Below are positions 26,247-34,099 of a stretch of 47,342 nt of DNA, piece after piece. This DNA is from Planctomycetia bacterium (lineage in GTDB: Bacteria > Planctomycetota > Planctomycetia > Pirellulales > Thermoguttaceae). The DNA is taken from positions 1-47,342 of the forward strand of contig JAUNSU010000017.1 of assembly GCA_030539035.1 (NCBI GenBank), read 5' to 3'. The notes below the pieces were generated by a model that was not told the origin of the DNA, did no database searches, and was given only the letters and a program-made list of their open reading frames with translations. The position numbers and the translations under genes were made by a program. Each line of letters begins with the position of its first letter. Within the stretch, counting starts at the first letter, position 1.

Positions 26247-27431
26247 TTATAAAGTTTTTAATTGTACAATGGAGTTGCCGGGAATCAAATTGCAGGGAAT
26301 GATGTACTCTTCTCTTTTTACCGGTTTTTGATCCGCAATGCGGCGAACCATCTTTCCGATCTCAATTCCGACCGTGTGCGTCGGCAATTCGATCACATGA
26401 GGATTGATCCCTTCAAATATGTAATTGAGCATCGGCGCCTGATCATACGTGATAATCGATAAGTCGTCGGGAACCTTTCGTTTTTCCTTTTGAGCGGCTT
26501 CCTTCAGAGAGCCCATTACATGGCAGCTGCCGCAGATCACCGCCGTTGGCTTTTCCCTTCGAAGCCAACGGGCAATGATCTCTCCGCTGTGCATATAAAG
26601 ATCCTCCGGGATCAGAAGTGCCAAAGATTCGTCCGGTTCCCGAGCCTGTTTATCCATTGCGTTTAAATAGGCGCTGTATCGATTGGCGGCCCACCATCCG
26701 GAACAGAAGATCTGAAGAAAACCGATCCGCTCGTGTCCATTTCGACGAAGCAGGGCAACAGCTTGATCCATTGCGCCGGCATTGTCCTCATAAATACTGA
26801 CGGTTCCATACTGAAAGTCCCGATTCAGGGCGAAAATAACAGGAATGCCGTTCCGCTGCGCTTCGATAATCGCCGCGTGAACCGGATGGCCCATATTGAT
26901 CAGAACATCCGGTTTGCTCTGCTCGAAGCGGCGAAGAACTCTTTCCGGTTTGTTGCTGCAGGATCCCATATATTCCACGATATAGTTTTCCTGGATGGAG
27001 AGCTCTTCGAGTCCGAGAATTATTCCGCTGGAGAACCAGCCCGGCGGAGCGAGATTTTCTTTTTGATCGCGCAGTTCCGAATCCCCAACTGACTGTTTGC
27101 CAATTCCCGAGCTGATCAATCCGATCCGCAATGTTTTCTGATCCTTCGGAATTTCTGAAGTTGTTTTCAATGATCCGCGCCGGGAACTGCCGGCCTGAGA
27201 TCCGACAAAAGTACCGACACCCCCTTTTCGGCGGATCCATTTTTCATCCTGGAGCTGATCGAGAGCCCGTCGAACGGTGGATCGGCTTCTCCCCGATGCT
27301 TCCGCGATTTGCAGATCGGAAAAGAAAGGATCGCCCGGCCGAAGATGGTTCTGGACTATATATTCGATCATGGTGCTTTTCAGCAGATCGGCCGCCCCGT
27401 ATCGGGGAAGATCTTTCGGAAATTGTATCAT
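26247..27431 (-). CDS. GntR-type HTH regulator with LacI-like sugar-binding domain
   Basis: A 394-residue repressor/activator. The N-terminal winged helix (about 10-78) holds SDLQIAEASGRSRSTVRRAL and the wing GGVGTFVG, typical of the GntR family. After a linker, residues about 103-385 form a periplasmic-binding-protein fold as in LacI (GLISSGIG, VIFALNRD, GHERIGFLQIF, AVICGSCHVMG), which should bind a sugar or related ligand; AraR of Bacillus has the same domain pairing. AAAGGAAAAAAAC precedes the ATG. It is divergent from the Tat-exported oxidoreductase gene at 27773, and the shared spacer carries inverted repeats over its own promoter, so it probably controls both itself and that gene. The ligand is unknown. 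Confidence 0.85.
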   Translation of the reverse strand: MIQFPKDLPRYGAADLLKSTMIEYIVQNHLRPGDPFFSDLQIAEASGRSRSTVRRALDQLQDEKWIRRKGGVGTFVGSQAGSSRRGSLKTTSEIPKDQKTLRIGLISSGIGKQSVGDSELRDQKENLAPPGWFSSGIILGLEELSIQENYIVEYMGSCSNKPERVLRRFEQSKPDVLINMGHPVHAAIIEAQRNGIPVIFALNRDFQYGTVSIYEDNAGAMDQAVALLRRNGHERIGFLQIFCSGWWAANRYSAYLNAMDKQAREPDESLALLIPEDLYMHSGEIIARWLRREKPTAVICGSCHVMGSLKEAAQKEKRKVPDDLSIITYDQAPMLNYIFEGINPHVIELPTHTVGIEIGKMVRRIADQKPVKREEYIIPCNLIPGNSIVQLKTL

Positions 27432-27516
27432 GTTTTTTTCCTTTAAAATCAGTAAAAAGCCTGTTCGATTTCATTCCGGTTTTCATTCGCGGCCGAAATG
27501 TATCGATATGATATTT

Positions 27517-27545
27517 ATCTTATCAGAAAGATACAATACTGTCAA
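27517..27545 (-). promoter_or_regulatory. Promoter of the GntR-type regulator
   Basis: On the minus strand TTGACA (27545-27540), 17 bases, then TAAGAT (27522-27517). It is a strong sigma70 match about 85 bp before the regulator start. Confidence 0.6.
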
Positions 27546-27550
27546 GTATT
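27535..27550. promoter_or_regulatory. Operator candidate over the regulator's -35 box
   Basis: Perfect inverted repeat AATACT-gtca-AGTATT that covers the -35 box of the regulator promoter. A smaller TATC-N5-GATA repeat lies at 27521-27533. Confidence 0.5.
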
Positions 27551-27587
27551 ACACGTATAATATCGTAATATATGGTTAAAACAAAAC

Positions 27588-27599
27588 GATACATGTATC
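27588..27599. promoter_or_regulatory. Second operator candidate (12-bp palindrome)
   Basis: GATACATGTATC is a perfect palindrome and shares the ATAC/GTAT half-sites of the repeat at 27535. It lies between the two divergent promoters, 53 bp before the -35 box of the oxidoreductase promoter. Confidence 0.5.
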
Positions 27600-27651
27600 C
27601 ATTCTGTTTTAACAAAAGAAACATTTTTTGGCATTTCGGATAAAATTATGC

Positions 27652-27680
27652 TTGACATAGCTGATCCGGGTCGATATACT
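27652..27680 (+). promoter_or_regulatory. Strong promoter of the oxidoreductase gene
   Basis: TTGACA (27652-27657), 17 bases, TATACT (27675-27680): a consensus -35 and a 5/6 -10, about 92 bp before ATG 27773. Confidence 0.65.
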
Positions 27681-27772
27681 GGAAGAAAACCCGGTATCGA
27701 TTTATTGCGGGGACAGCCTCGAAAATCAGAAATGGAACATTTCAATACTTCAAACAGAAAGGAACAGATTTT

Positions 27773-29017
27773 ATGAAAAACGAATTATCCCGACGCGCTT
27801 TTTGCGGAACGGCGGCCTTGGCCGCGATGGCTTCGACAGCAGGACTGGTTCAGGGAGCAGGTCCGAAAATCGCGGGATTTGATCAGCATTCCCGGGAATC
27901 GCAGCATGGTCTTCCCTGGCAGCCGAAAAGTGATCGCAAAATTCGGGTCGGCCTGGTCGGATACGGTGTCTGTCAATTTTCCGCTCAATTCGAATTTCAG
28001 AATCACCCCAACGTGGAAGTTGCCGCAGTAAGTGATCTGTTCCCGGATCGGTGCGCCGCTCTTGCCAAAAGGGTCAAATGCAGTAAAACCTATCCGTCTC
28101 TTGAAGAACTGGTCAAAGATGATTCGATTGAAGCGGTTTTCGTTGCGACCGACGCTCCTTCTCATGCGCGGCATTGTATTGAAGTGCTCAATCACGGAAA
28201 ACATGTCTGTACGGCGGTTCCCGCGTTTCGCGGCGATATTGAAGACGCCGAAAAACTTCTGGAATGCGTGAAAAAGAATCGGGGCCTTATTTACGCGATG
28301 TTCGAAACCTCGATGTTCCACGACGATCTTTACGCGATGCAAAGGATCTATAATGCCGGCGGATTCGGAAAGATCATCTACTCTGAAGGGGAATACTGCC
28401 ATACGCGCAAACCGAAAGATCCGCCGATCGGATCTTATAAAGATTGGCGTAAGAACGGATGTCCCATGTGGTATCCGACCCATGCGACCGCGTATTATGT
28501 CGGAGTAACCGGAGGAAGCTTTACGGACGTCTCCTGCCAGGGAGTTCTCTCATTCGATAAGGCGAAACGAGTCCCCAACGCGATTGGCAATATCTTCAGC
28601 GGTGAGATCGGGCTTTTCCATACTTCCGAAGGAGGGATCTCGCGCATGATGGTTTGTCCCGCTTACGGCAAATATCTGGAAGCCGGTCGGGTTCGCGGAG
28701 AGATCGGCGGATTCGACGGAACCTATCTTGATGTCAAGAGTGCTTACACGGGAATCGATGAAGGACGGCGAATCGTTAAAAATCTGGGAACATCGATTTA
28801 TAAACCGGCATTGCCGCCGGGAGTCGAAGCGGGAGCACACGGCGGATCTCATGGATATTTGTGCGAAGATTTCGTCAACGCGATTCTTACGTCGACTCGA
28901 CCGGCCGTTGACGTCTATGATGCGCTCAACATGACCGTTCCCGGCTGGTTTGCCCATCTTTCGTCTGTTAAGGATGGAGAAACGTTCAAGATCCCGCAAT
29001 ATAAACGGGAAGCATAA
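27773..29017 (+). CDS. Tat-exported Gfo/Idh/MocA family oxidoreductase
   Basis: A 414-residue protein. A twin-arginine signal (SRRAFC, then a hydrophobic ALAAMASTAGLV) at 1-30 indicates export in folded form, as for a protein that keeps its NAD(P). The Rossmann segment VGLVGYGVCQFS starts at about 62. The position of the usual EKP motif reads HVCTAVPAF (about 143-151), so the catalytic-site Lys of typical members is missing. The C-terminal sheet domain (about 170-400) includes TGGSFTDVSCQG and a His-rich GAHGGSHGYL. Planctomycetes carry many such exported members, usually thought to act on sugars; the substrate here is unknown. AAAGGAA precedes the ATG. The divergent GntR-type regulator probably controls it. 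Confidence 0.83.
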   Translation: MKNELSRRAFCGTAALAAMASTAGLVQGAGPKIAGFDQHSRESQHGLPWQPKSDRKIRVGLVGYGVCQFSAQFEFQNHPNVEVAAVSDLFPDRCAALAKRVKCSKTYPSLEELVKDDSIEAVFVATDAPSHARHCIEVLNHGKHVCTAVPAFRGDIEDAEKLLECVKKNRGLIYAMFETSMFHDDLYAMQRIYNAGGFGKIIYSEGEYCHTRKPKDPPIGSYKDWRKNGCPMWYPTHATAYYVGVTGGSFTDVSCQGVLSFDKAKRVPNAIGNIFSGEIGLFHTSEGGISRMMVCPAYGKYLEAGRVRGEIGGFDGTYLDVKSAYTGIDEGRRIVKNLGTSIYKPALPPGVEAGAHGGSHGYLCEDFVNAILTSTRPAVDVYDALNMTVPGWFAHLSSVKDGETFKIPQYKREA

Positions 29018-29030
29018 AAAGCGCGGAACA

Positions 29031-29160
29031 CGGCAGGAGCCCGCGCGCTGGGAGGGATAAGCGTCCTCGCTTATCCCCGGCGGTAGCGCCGCTCTGTAAT
29101 GGGATTAAAATCTCCAATAAACGTAATCTCCCATTAACCCGGGCGGCGAGGCGCCGCTCC
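29031..29160 (+). repeat. Dispersed hairpin repeat, copy C (shortened)
   Basis: Core GCGCGCTGGGAG, then a perfect 10-bp stem GGGATAAGCG/CGCTTATCCC with loop TCCT (29054-29077), then CGGCGGTAGCGCCG and CTCCCATTAACCCGGG. The stem sequence differs completely from those in other copies, but pairing is kept. Confidence 0.65.
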
Positions 29161-29267
29161 CAGTTCGCGCTTCCGCGCGGTTGCCGGGGATCCGCTCCCG
29201 TTGGGCAACGTAGACGTTGCATCCAGTACGCGCTGCCGCGCGGTTGCCGAGGACTCGCTTCCGTTGG
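29161..29267 (+). repeat. Two tandem copies of a 44-bp unit
   Basis: 29161-29204 and 29224-29267 are 44-bp copies (both contain CCGCGCGGTTGCCG and end CCGTTGG) with a 63-bp period. The 19-bp spacer carries GCAACGTAGACGTTGC, itself a near-palindrome. Confidence 0.6.
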
Positions 29268-29284
29268 TCGCTGATTTACCGGTT

Positions 29285-29433
29285 GTTCTTTTTGCACTGC
29301 GCTTACAGCGCGCTGCTGTTGGGTGATACATTGACCCGGGGTGCCGGTCGCTTCGCTCCCTTGCCCCGGGCTGGAAGGCACTGCCCCTGTCGGGGCGCTG
29401 ATTATTGGATGTTCCAACCGGGTAAAGTAATAT
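29285..29433 (+). repeat. 150-bp direct repeat, copy 2
   Basis: Second copy of the element at 25610-25759, same orientation, about 3.7 kb downstream. The two copies bracket the GntR-type regulator and the oxidoreductase gene. Confidence 0.75.
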
Positions 29434-29439
29434 GGTGAT

Positions 29440-29666
29440 TCCCGGCGGCGAGGCGCCGCTCTGTAATAGAGTTAAAATCTATAAAAGAGATAAACACCGA
29501 TTAACCCGGGGAAGCGGTGAAAAACATTGATCCCCGAACACGGTTCGAACCCGAGCGCTGGGACGGTGGGCGTCCCGCCCACCCGGCGGCAAAGCCGCCG
29601 CTCTGTGAAAGTGCTGAAATCTCTAAAAAAGATACCCTTCCATTAACCCGGGGAAGTTGAGAAAAA
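29440..29666 (+). repeat. Dispersed hairpin repeat, copy D
   Basis: Contains ATTAACCCGGGGAAG twice, GGTTCGAACCCGAGCGCTGG, a perfect stem GTGGGCG-TCC-CGCCCAC (29566-29582) and a perfect stem CGGCGGC-AAA-GCCGCCG (29584-29600). It ends just before the 3' end of the iclR-type gene. Confidence 0.65.
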
Positions 29667-29677
29667 CTTCACTGAAT

Positions 29678-30460
29678 TCAGTCTGCCGGACAGCCCAAAG
29701 CACGGGAAATAACACGGCATGTATCGAGAATTCGCATTCCGATCGACTGCTCGAATTCGGCCAAAGAGTAGTCCATGGTCAAAACGGAAGTGTTCAGCGC
29801 AGCAACAACTTTTCCCGTATAATCGCGAATCGGCCCGGCAAAGCAGATCACTCCTTTCGCGTATTCTTCACGGTCAACAGCAAATCCATTCTGACGAATC
29901 GCCTCCAATTCTTCCCGTAATCGGGAAGGCGATGTCATCGTTTGAAGAGTCAGTTGAATGAGACCTTCCTCGATTATTTTTTCCTGAAACGCCGTTTCAG
30001 AAAACGCAAGAAGCACTTTTCCGGGCGCCGACGCGTGAAGATAATAATGCCTGCCCACATGTCCTATTACGGCGACATCTTTCGTACTGTTCAGATGAAT
30101 GATGTATAAAATGCGGTTTTCATCGAGTATCCCAAGACTGGTACTTTCGCCCACCGTCTCCCAAAAACGCTGTATGGGCTCCGTCGCCATTTGAACCAGA
30201 TTCGAACGATTGATCGTCTTGCTCGTATGATAAAAAGGAACAAGTGAAATACGGTATCGCGGACCATCCGATTCAGCAATAACCCAGCCTTCACGAATGA
30301 ACGTCTGAAGAAGACGAAAAACCATGTGTTTATTCAATCCCATTGCGTTGCAAATTTCGGTAAGGGTCATTGAAGTCCGGGAATCGCATAAAAGTTTAAT
30401 AAGATCAATCCCTTTGGAAAGCCCGGGCACCTGATAACTGTTTTTCGTTTTACTGGCCAT
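29678..30460 (-). CDS. IclR family transcriptional regulator
   Basis: Start taken at the ATG at 30460-30458 (MASKTKNSYQVPGLSKG); a TTG at 30484 would add eight residues but has no ribosome site. The 260-residue product has the IclR layout: a winged helix at about 12-75 (MTLTEICNAMGLNKHMVFRL) and a ligand-binding domain at about 85-255 with HASAPGKVLLAF and GFAVDREEYAKGVICFAGPI, both standard motifs. IclR proteins usually sense small metabolites and repress or activate adjacent catabolic genes. It is divergent from the operon at 30785, and the duplicated promoter at 30591-30754 and 38804-38967 suggests two target promoters. Confidence 0.88.
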   Translation of the reverse strand: MASKTKNSYQVPGLSKGIDLIKLLCDSRTSMTLTEICNAMGLNKHMVFRLLQTFIREGWVIAESDGPRYRISLVPFYHTSKTINRSNLVQMATEPIQRFWETVGESTSLGILDENRILYIIHLNSTKDVAVIGHVGRHYYLHASAPGKVLLAFSETAFQEKIIEEGLIQLTLQTMTSPSRLREELEAIRQNGFAVDREEYAKGVICFAGPIRDYTGKVVAALNTSVLTMDYSLAEFEQSIGMRILDTCRVISRALGCPAD

Positions 30461-30566
30461 TTGATTTTTTATAATCCCTCTCAAAGGAAATTCCGAAAAA
30501 AAAGAAACGTTTGAGCGTGTGTAAAAAAACTTTTTCTGATCCGCTCCCCATGTTGTTTACGAGGCA

Positions 30567-30594
30567 ATTTTACATAAAAAAACAGGTATGTCAA
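30567..30594 (-). promoter_or_regulatory. Promoter of the IclR-family gene
   Basis: Minus strand TTGACA (30594-30589), 16 bases, TAAAAT (30572-30567). It lies about 107 bp before the ATG and back-to-back with the plus-strand promoter at 30667. Confidence 0.5.
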
Positions 30595-30666
30595 GAGCAT
30601 TTATATAAAAATTACACTAATAAAACCAAGTTTTTAATTATTATTTAAAATATTTTCATTTTTTTA

Positions 30667-30695
30667 TTGACGTATGTGAAAATTATCGTTATATT
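30667..30695 (+). promoter_or_regulatory. Promoter of the haem/kinase/aldolase operon
   Basis: TTGACG (30667-30672), 17 bases, TATATT (30690-30695). The same spacing and flanks recur at 38881-38909. Confidence 0.65.
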
Positions 30696-30727
30696 GGTAA
30701 CATTGATACACGGACGTATCACAATAT
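30696..30727 (+). promoter_or_regulatory. Operator candidate downstream of the -10 box
   Basis: A 32-bp block conserved with 38910-38941. Inside it GATAC-N6-GTATC (30705-30720) is a perfect inverted repeat over the expected transcription start. It is the best candidate binding site for the divergent IclR protein. Confidence 0.5.
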
Positions 30728-30784
30728 AAGTATTTTTAAAAAGTGCAGATATTTCCCGATTTTCCGGTAATAGAAAGATCAATC

Positions 30785-33700
30785 ATGACAAGCAAACCGG
30801 TTGGAATGAAACGAATTTGGTATAAACTGTTTTCCGTTGCGATTCTGTTGATAGTGAACGGAATGAATAATTTCGCGGAAGAGACGGAGTTGGAACGCAT
30901 AGCCAAGGTTCCCTTTGTTCCGGCGGTTTCAGGCACGGCCCAGTTGCCCGGTCTCTCTCTTTTCGGAGGAAGTTGGTCGATTAAAGACGGGATACTCACA
31001 GGAAAAGGCGGTGCGGGCCCATTAGCAGTTCCGAACATGATCAAGCCGACGACCGCGGGCGAATTTCAGGCCGAGCTTTTACTGCCGAACAATGCCAATG
31101 GATTCAGCGGTATCAGTTTCAAGGTATCCGATTGCAAGCCGGGTGCCGATAATTTCAACGGTTACGAAATCGGATTCAATCCCAACGGCCAGCTCATTAT
31201 GTTCGGCACTCACCGATATAATTACCAGACGATTCGACAGGTTCCGTGTGAGATTCCGAAAGGGAAATGGTTTAAGGCCCGGGTTCGATTCGATGAAACA
31301 TCATTCGAATTTTTTCTGAATGACAAGTCGATTTTCCAGTATACCGAGAAGGAGATGGCCGCGGCAGATCCGCTTCGCAAGGGAACAATTGCGTTACGAA
31401 CATGGCAATATGATCTTTCGGCGAGGAATTTGAAATTTCGCGATTCAGCGGCCAATGAGAAGGGCTGGACGGAAATATCAATGACCGAGGAAGCAGTTCC
31501 AGTTCCTGAGACAGAATATCCGGAGACCTTGGAGACAAAAGATTTACCGCCTTTGCTCGTTTTGCTCCGATCGCCGTTGACCCCTCCCAATTCGGTGGGA
31601 AATGATATTTGGCAAGCCCAGCCGACGTTCCCAGGTTGTGAAATACGGCTTGTAACTCCCGCAAATCCTAAGGAAGCGGTCCGAACGATCTTTCGCGATC
31701 CCGACGGTTGTATTTACGATATGAATCTTTCGTATGACGCAAAAACGATTTATTTTTCCTATCGTCCGAAAGATGTCCGATATTGGCATATTTACAAGAT
31801 AGGCGTGGATGGTTCGGGGCTGACCCAATTGACCAGCGGCGATTATTATGATATTGGTCCGAGTGAAATGCCGGACGGGCGAATTGTCTTCGTATCGACT
31901 CGCAGATTCGGGCACACGGTTTGCCAGCCGGGTCCGGCTTCCAATCTGTTCACCATGGATGCCGATGGCAATAATATCCGATGTGTCAGTATGAATACAT
32001 TGTCCGATTTTTCGCCCCAAGTATTGCCGGACGGTCGGGTTCTTTTTACCCGTTGGGAATACGTGGATCGAGATCTGACTTATCGGCAGAGTCTTTGGAC
32101 ACAGAATCCGGACGGAAGTCAATATCAGCTTTATTTCGGGAATACGGTTCGTGACGTTGGTTCATTTCTTCAGGCACGTCCGCTCCCGGACAGCGGTTCA
32201 AGTCGAGTGGTTGCCACGTTTGCCCCGCACCATAATTATCCGCACGGAGCCATCGGCCTGGTGGATCGCCGGTTTGGCGTCGAAGGAAAAAAGAATGAGA
32301 GCTGGCAATATATTACGAAAGAATTTCCTGTTATTGGCGACCGTGCTTTTCCCTGGAGTTATCGCGACCCGTATCCGTTGACCGACAGCCTTTTTCTCTG
32401 TTCGTTCGGTTCAGAAGGTCCGACGATTTATTCGCCTGAAGAAGGCGGGGCAAAGGGACCGCGATTCCGTATTTGGCTCCTTGATTCCGCGGGCGAAAAG
32501 CGAATGCTCTATGAAGATAAAAAGTTGAGTTGTTTCTTTCCGATTCCGTTTGAGGAACGAGATCGTCCGGCATTACCCGCATCCCGAATTGCCAACGTGA
32601 ATTTGAAAAAGGTCTTGCGTCCGAATCTTGTAAAGGAGCAGGTTCGACCTGTTCGGGAAGAGACTTGGGGGATCCCGGAATACGGCAATATGCTTCAGGG
32701 GGAACCGGTTGGCGTCGTTATTCTGACCGATGTTTATAATGGTATGGAAGGGATAAATATTCCCAAAGGAACCATTAAAACACTCCGTATTATGGAGCAG
32801 GTTCGCAAGTCGGAAGATTTGATGAAACGCGCGTTCGATCAGTCGCCGGTCATGAGTTGCGGGACCTATTACGCGAAACGATGCTGGGGAGAGGTTCCTG
32901 TCGAAGAAGACGGATCGGCCCATTTTTACGTTCCGGCCCTTCGCGAGATTTACTTTCAGGCATTGGACGAACAGGGACGGGAAATCCAGCGAATGACCAG
33001 TGCGGCCCAATTCATGCCGGGCGAAACGACGAGTTGCCTGGGCTGTCATGAGCCGCGGGATACTCTGCCGGGAACTGCCATGGCCGCAGCGCGAGCCAAA
33101 GCGGTTTCGCGTAAACCGACAACGCCCTCCTTGCCTGATTGGATGGTCCAAGCCGCCGCGAAAAGAGATAATCAGACGCTGGACGCGGGTATTATCGATT
33201 ACGTCAGTACGGTCCAACCTGTTCTGGATCGATATTGTGTGAAGTGTCACGACGGTCCGAATCCGGACGGCGGCTATAATCTGTCCGGCGACAAGACGAG
33301 ATTCTTCAATATGTCCTATGATAACCTGATTGGCCGCAGCCGGTCCTATCGTCAGTGCAATATGCTGACAGGCGAATTGATTCCGGACCAAGCGGCACGG
33401 GGAAAACCCTTGGTGCAATTCCACTGGCTGCTCTATACTCCTTCGGCGGTGAATCGTCCTTACGCAAGCGGGTCCATGGCAAGTCGTTTGCCTGACTGCT
33501 TTACCAAGGAACATTGTAAGCAGGAGGTCGACGCAGAATCAATGGCTCGATTGCGAATGTGGATTGACGCGGATATTCCGTATTATGGCACTTACGCGAA
33601 TAGGAAACCGGGAGCGGCGGGCAAACGCGATCGCTGGGCAGGACCTCAGGGATACGGCCCTGCTCCCTGGTTCGCTCAAGGAATCACTCCGGTTTATGAT

Positions 33701-34036
33701 CGTGCCTGTGCCGCTTGCCATAAAAATATTTTCGGGGGTAATCGTGATATTCCCGGTGTCCGTGATGGTAGAAATATCGACTGGATCGGACGTTTTGCCT
33801 GGATTGATCTGACCCGGCCCGAAAACAGTCCGCTCCTGACCGCTCATCTGAATAAAAAAGCGGGCGGCCGCGGCTTGCCCATCGATCCGAAACAGCCCGA
33901 AAAAATGTTGTTCAACGATACGAATCATCCGGATTATCAGACTATGCTCAAGGCCATTCAGAAGGGGTGTCAGGAATCCGGCGCCCTTCCGGAAGCTGAT
34001 ATGCCCGGCTTTAAAAATGCCCGTCCGGAACCGTAA
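30785..34036 (+). CDS. Secreted LamG-like / PD40 propeller / CxxCH protein, HZS-alpha-like
   Basis: ATG 30785 gives 1083 residues; GTG 30743 is a longer alternative. A signal peptide (core LFSVAILLIV) is followed by a jelly-roll module of the DUF1080/LamG kind (about 40-220), a propeller of PD40-like blades (about 290-500; LPDGRVLFTRWEY, MPDGRIVFVSTRR), and a C-terminal part with three haem-binding CxxCH motifs: CLGCH (751-755), CVKCH (818-822), CAACH (975-979). The propeller followed by CxxCH sites resembles the hydrazine synthase alpha subunit, a family that is widespread in Planctomycetes outside anammox; nothing else here suggests hydrazine chemistry. A periplasmic redox role on a carbohydrate is an inference. 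It is the first gene after the IclR-linked promoter. Confidence 0.75.
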   Translation: MTSKPVGMKRIWYKLFSVAILLIVNGMNNFAEETELERIAKVPFVPAVSGTAQLPGLSLFGGSWSIKDGILTGKGGAGPLAVPNMIKPTTAGEFQAELLLPNNANGFSGISFKVSDCKPGADNFNGYEIGFNPNGQLIMFGTHRYNYQTIRQVPCEIPKGKWFKARVRFDETSFEFFLNDKSIFQYTEKEMAAADPLRKGTIALRTWQYDLSARNLKFRDSAANEKGWTEISMTEEAVPVPETEYPETLETKDLPPLLVLLRSPLTPPNSVGNDIWQAQPTFPGCEIRLVTPANPKEAVRTIFRDPDGCIYDMNLSYDAKTIYFSYRPKDVRYWHIYKIGVDGSGLTQLTSGDYYDIGPSEMPDGRIVFVSTRRFGHTVCQPGPASNLFTMDADGNNIRCVSMNTLSDFSPQVLPDGRVLFTRWEYVDRDLTYRQSLWTQNPDGSQYQLYFGNTVRDVGSFLQARPLPDSGSSRVVATFAPHHNYPHGAIGLVDRRFGVEGKKNESWQYITKEFPVIGDRAFPWSYRDPYPLTDSLFLCSFGSEGPTIYSPEEGGAKGPRFRIWLLDSAGEKRMLYEDKKLSCFFPIPFEERDRPALPASRIANVNLKKVLRPNLVKEQVRPVREETWGIPEYGNMLQGEPVGVVILTDVYNGMEGINIPKGTIKTLRIMEQVRKSEDLMKRAFDQSPVMSCGTYYAKRCWGEVPVEEDGSAHFYVPALREIYFQALDEQGREIQRMTSAAQFMPGETTSCLGCHEPRDTLPGTAMAAARAKAVSRKPTTPSLPDWMVQAAAKRDNQTLDAGIIDYVSTVQPVLDRYCVKCHDGPNPDGGYNLSGDKTRFFNMSYDNLIGRSRSYRQCNMLTGELIPDQAARGKPLVQFHWLLYTPSAVNRPYASGSMASRLPDCFTKEHCKQEVDAESMARLRMWIDADIPYYGTYANRKPGAAGKRDRWAGPQGYGPAPWFAQGITPVYDRACAACHKNIFGGNRDIPGVRDGRNIDWIGRFAWIDLTRPENSPLLTAHLNKKAGGRGLPIDPKQPEKMLFNDTNHPDYQTMLKAIQKGCQESGALPEADMPGFKNARPEP

Positions 34037-34043
34037 TGATACA

Positions 34044-34067
34044 ACCCTATTCATTCATTGAATGGGT
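34044..34067 (+). terminator. Small hairpin after the haem protein gene
   Basis: ACCC(T)ATTCA pairs with TGAATGGGT, with one bulged T and a 5-base loop. It could lower read-through into the next gene; there is no T-run. Confidence 0.3.
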
Positions 34068-34099
34068 CGTTGTGCCGTTTGTGTTTATGAAATATTAAA

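Larger units (their letters stand above)
30591..30754 (+). repeat. Duplicated promoter region, copy 1
   Basis: About 164 bp, very AT-rich, that aligns end to end with 38804-38967. Both start TCAAGAG, contain a long ATTATTTAAA stretch, a TTGACG promoter at the same place, the operator-like block, and end in GTATTTTTAAAAA followed by TGCARAT. Confidence 0.7.

Noticed and set aside
29540..29565. GGTTCGAACCC in the dispersed repeats, which looks like a tRNA T-arm
   Set aside because: No acceptor, D or anticodon arms can be built around it, and the motif is just a palindrome within the repeat core.
30785..34036. Genuine hydrazine synthase and anammox metabolism
   Set aside because: No beta/gamma subunit genes or other anammox genes occur nearby, and the neighbours are carbohydrate genes. 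Family resemblance alone is not enough.
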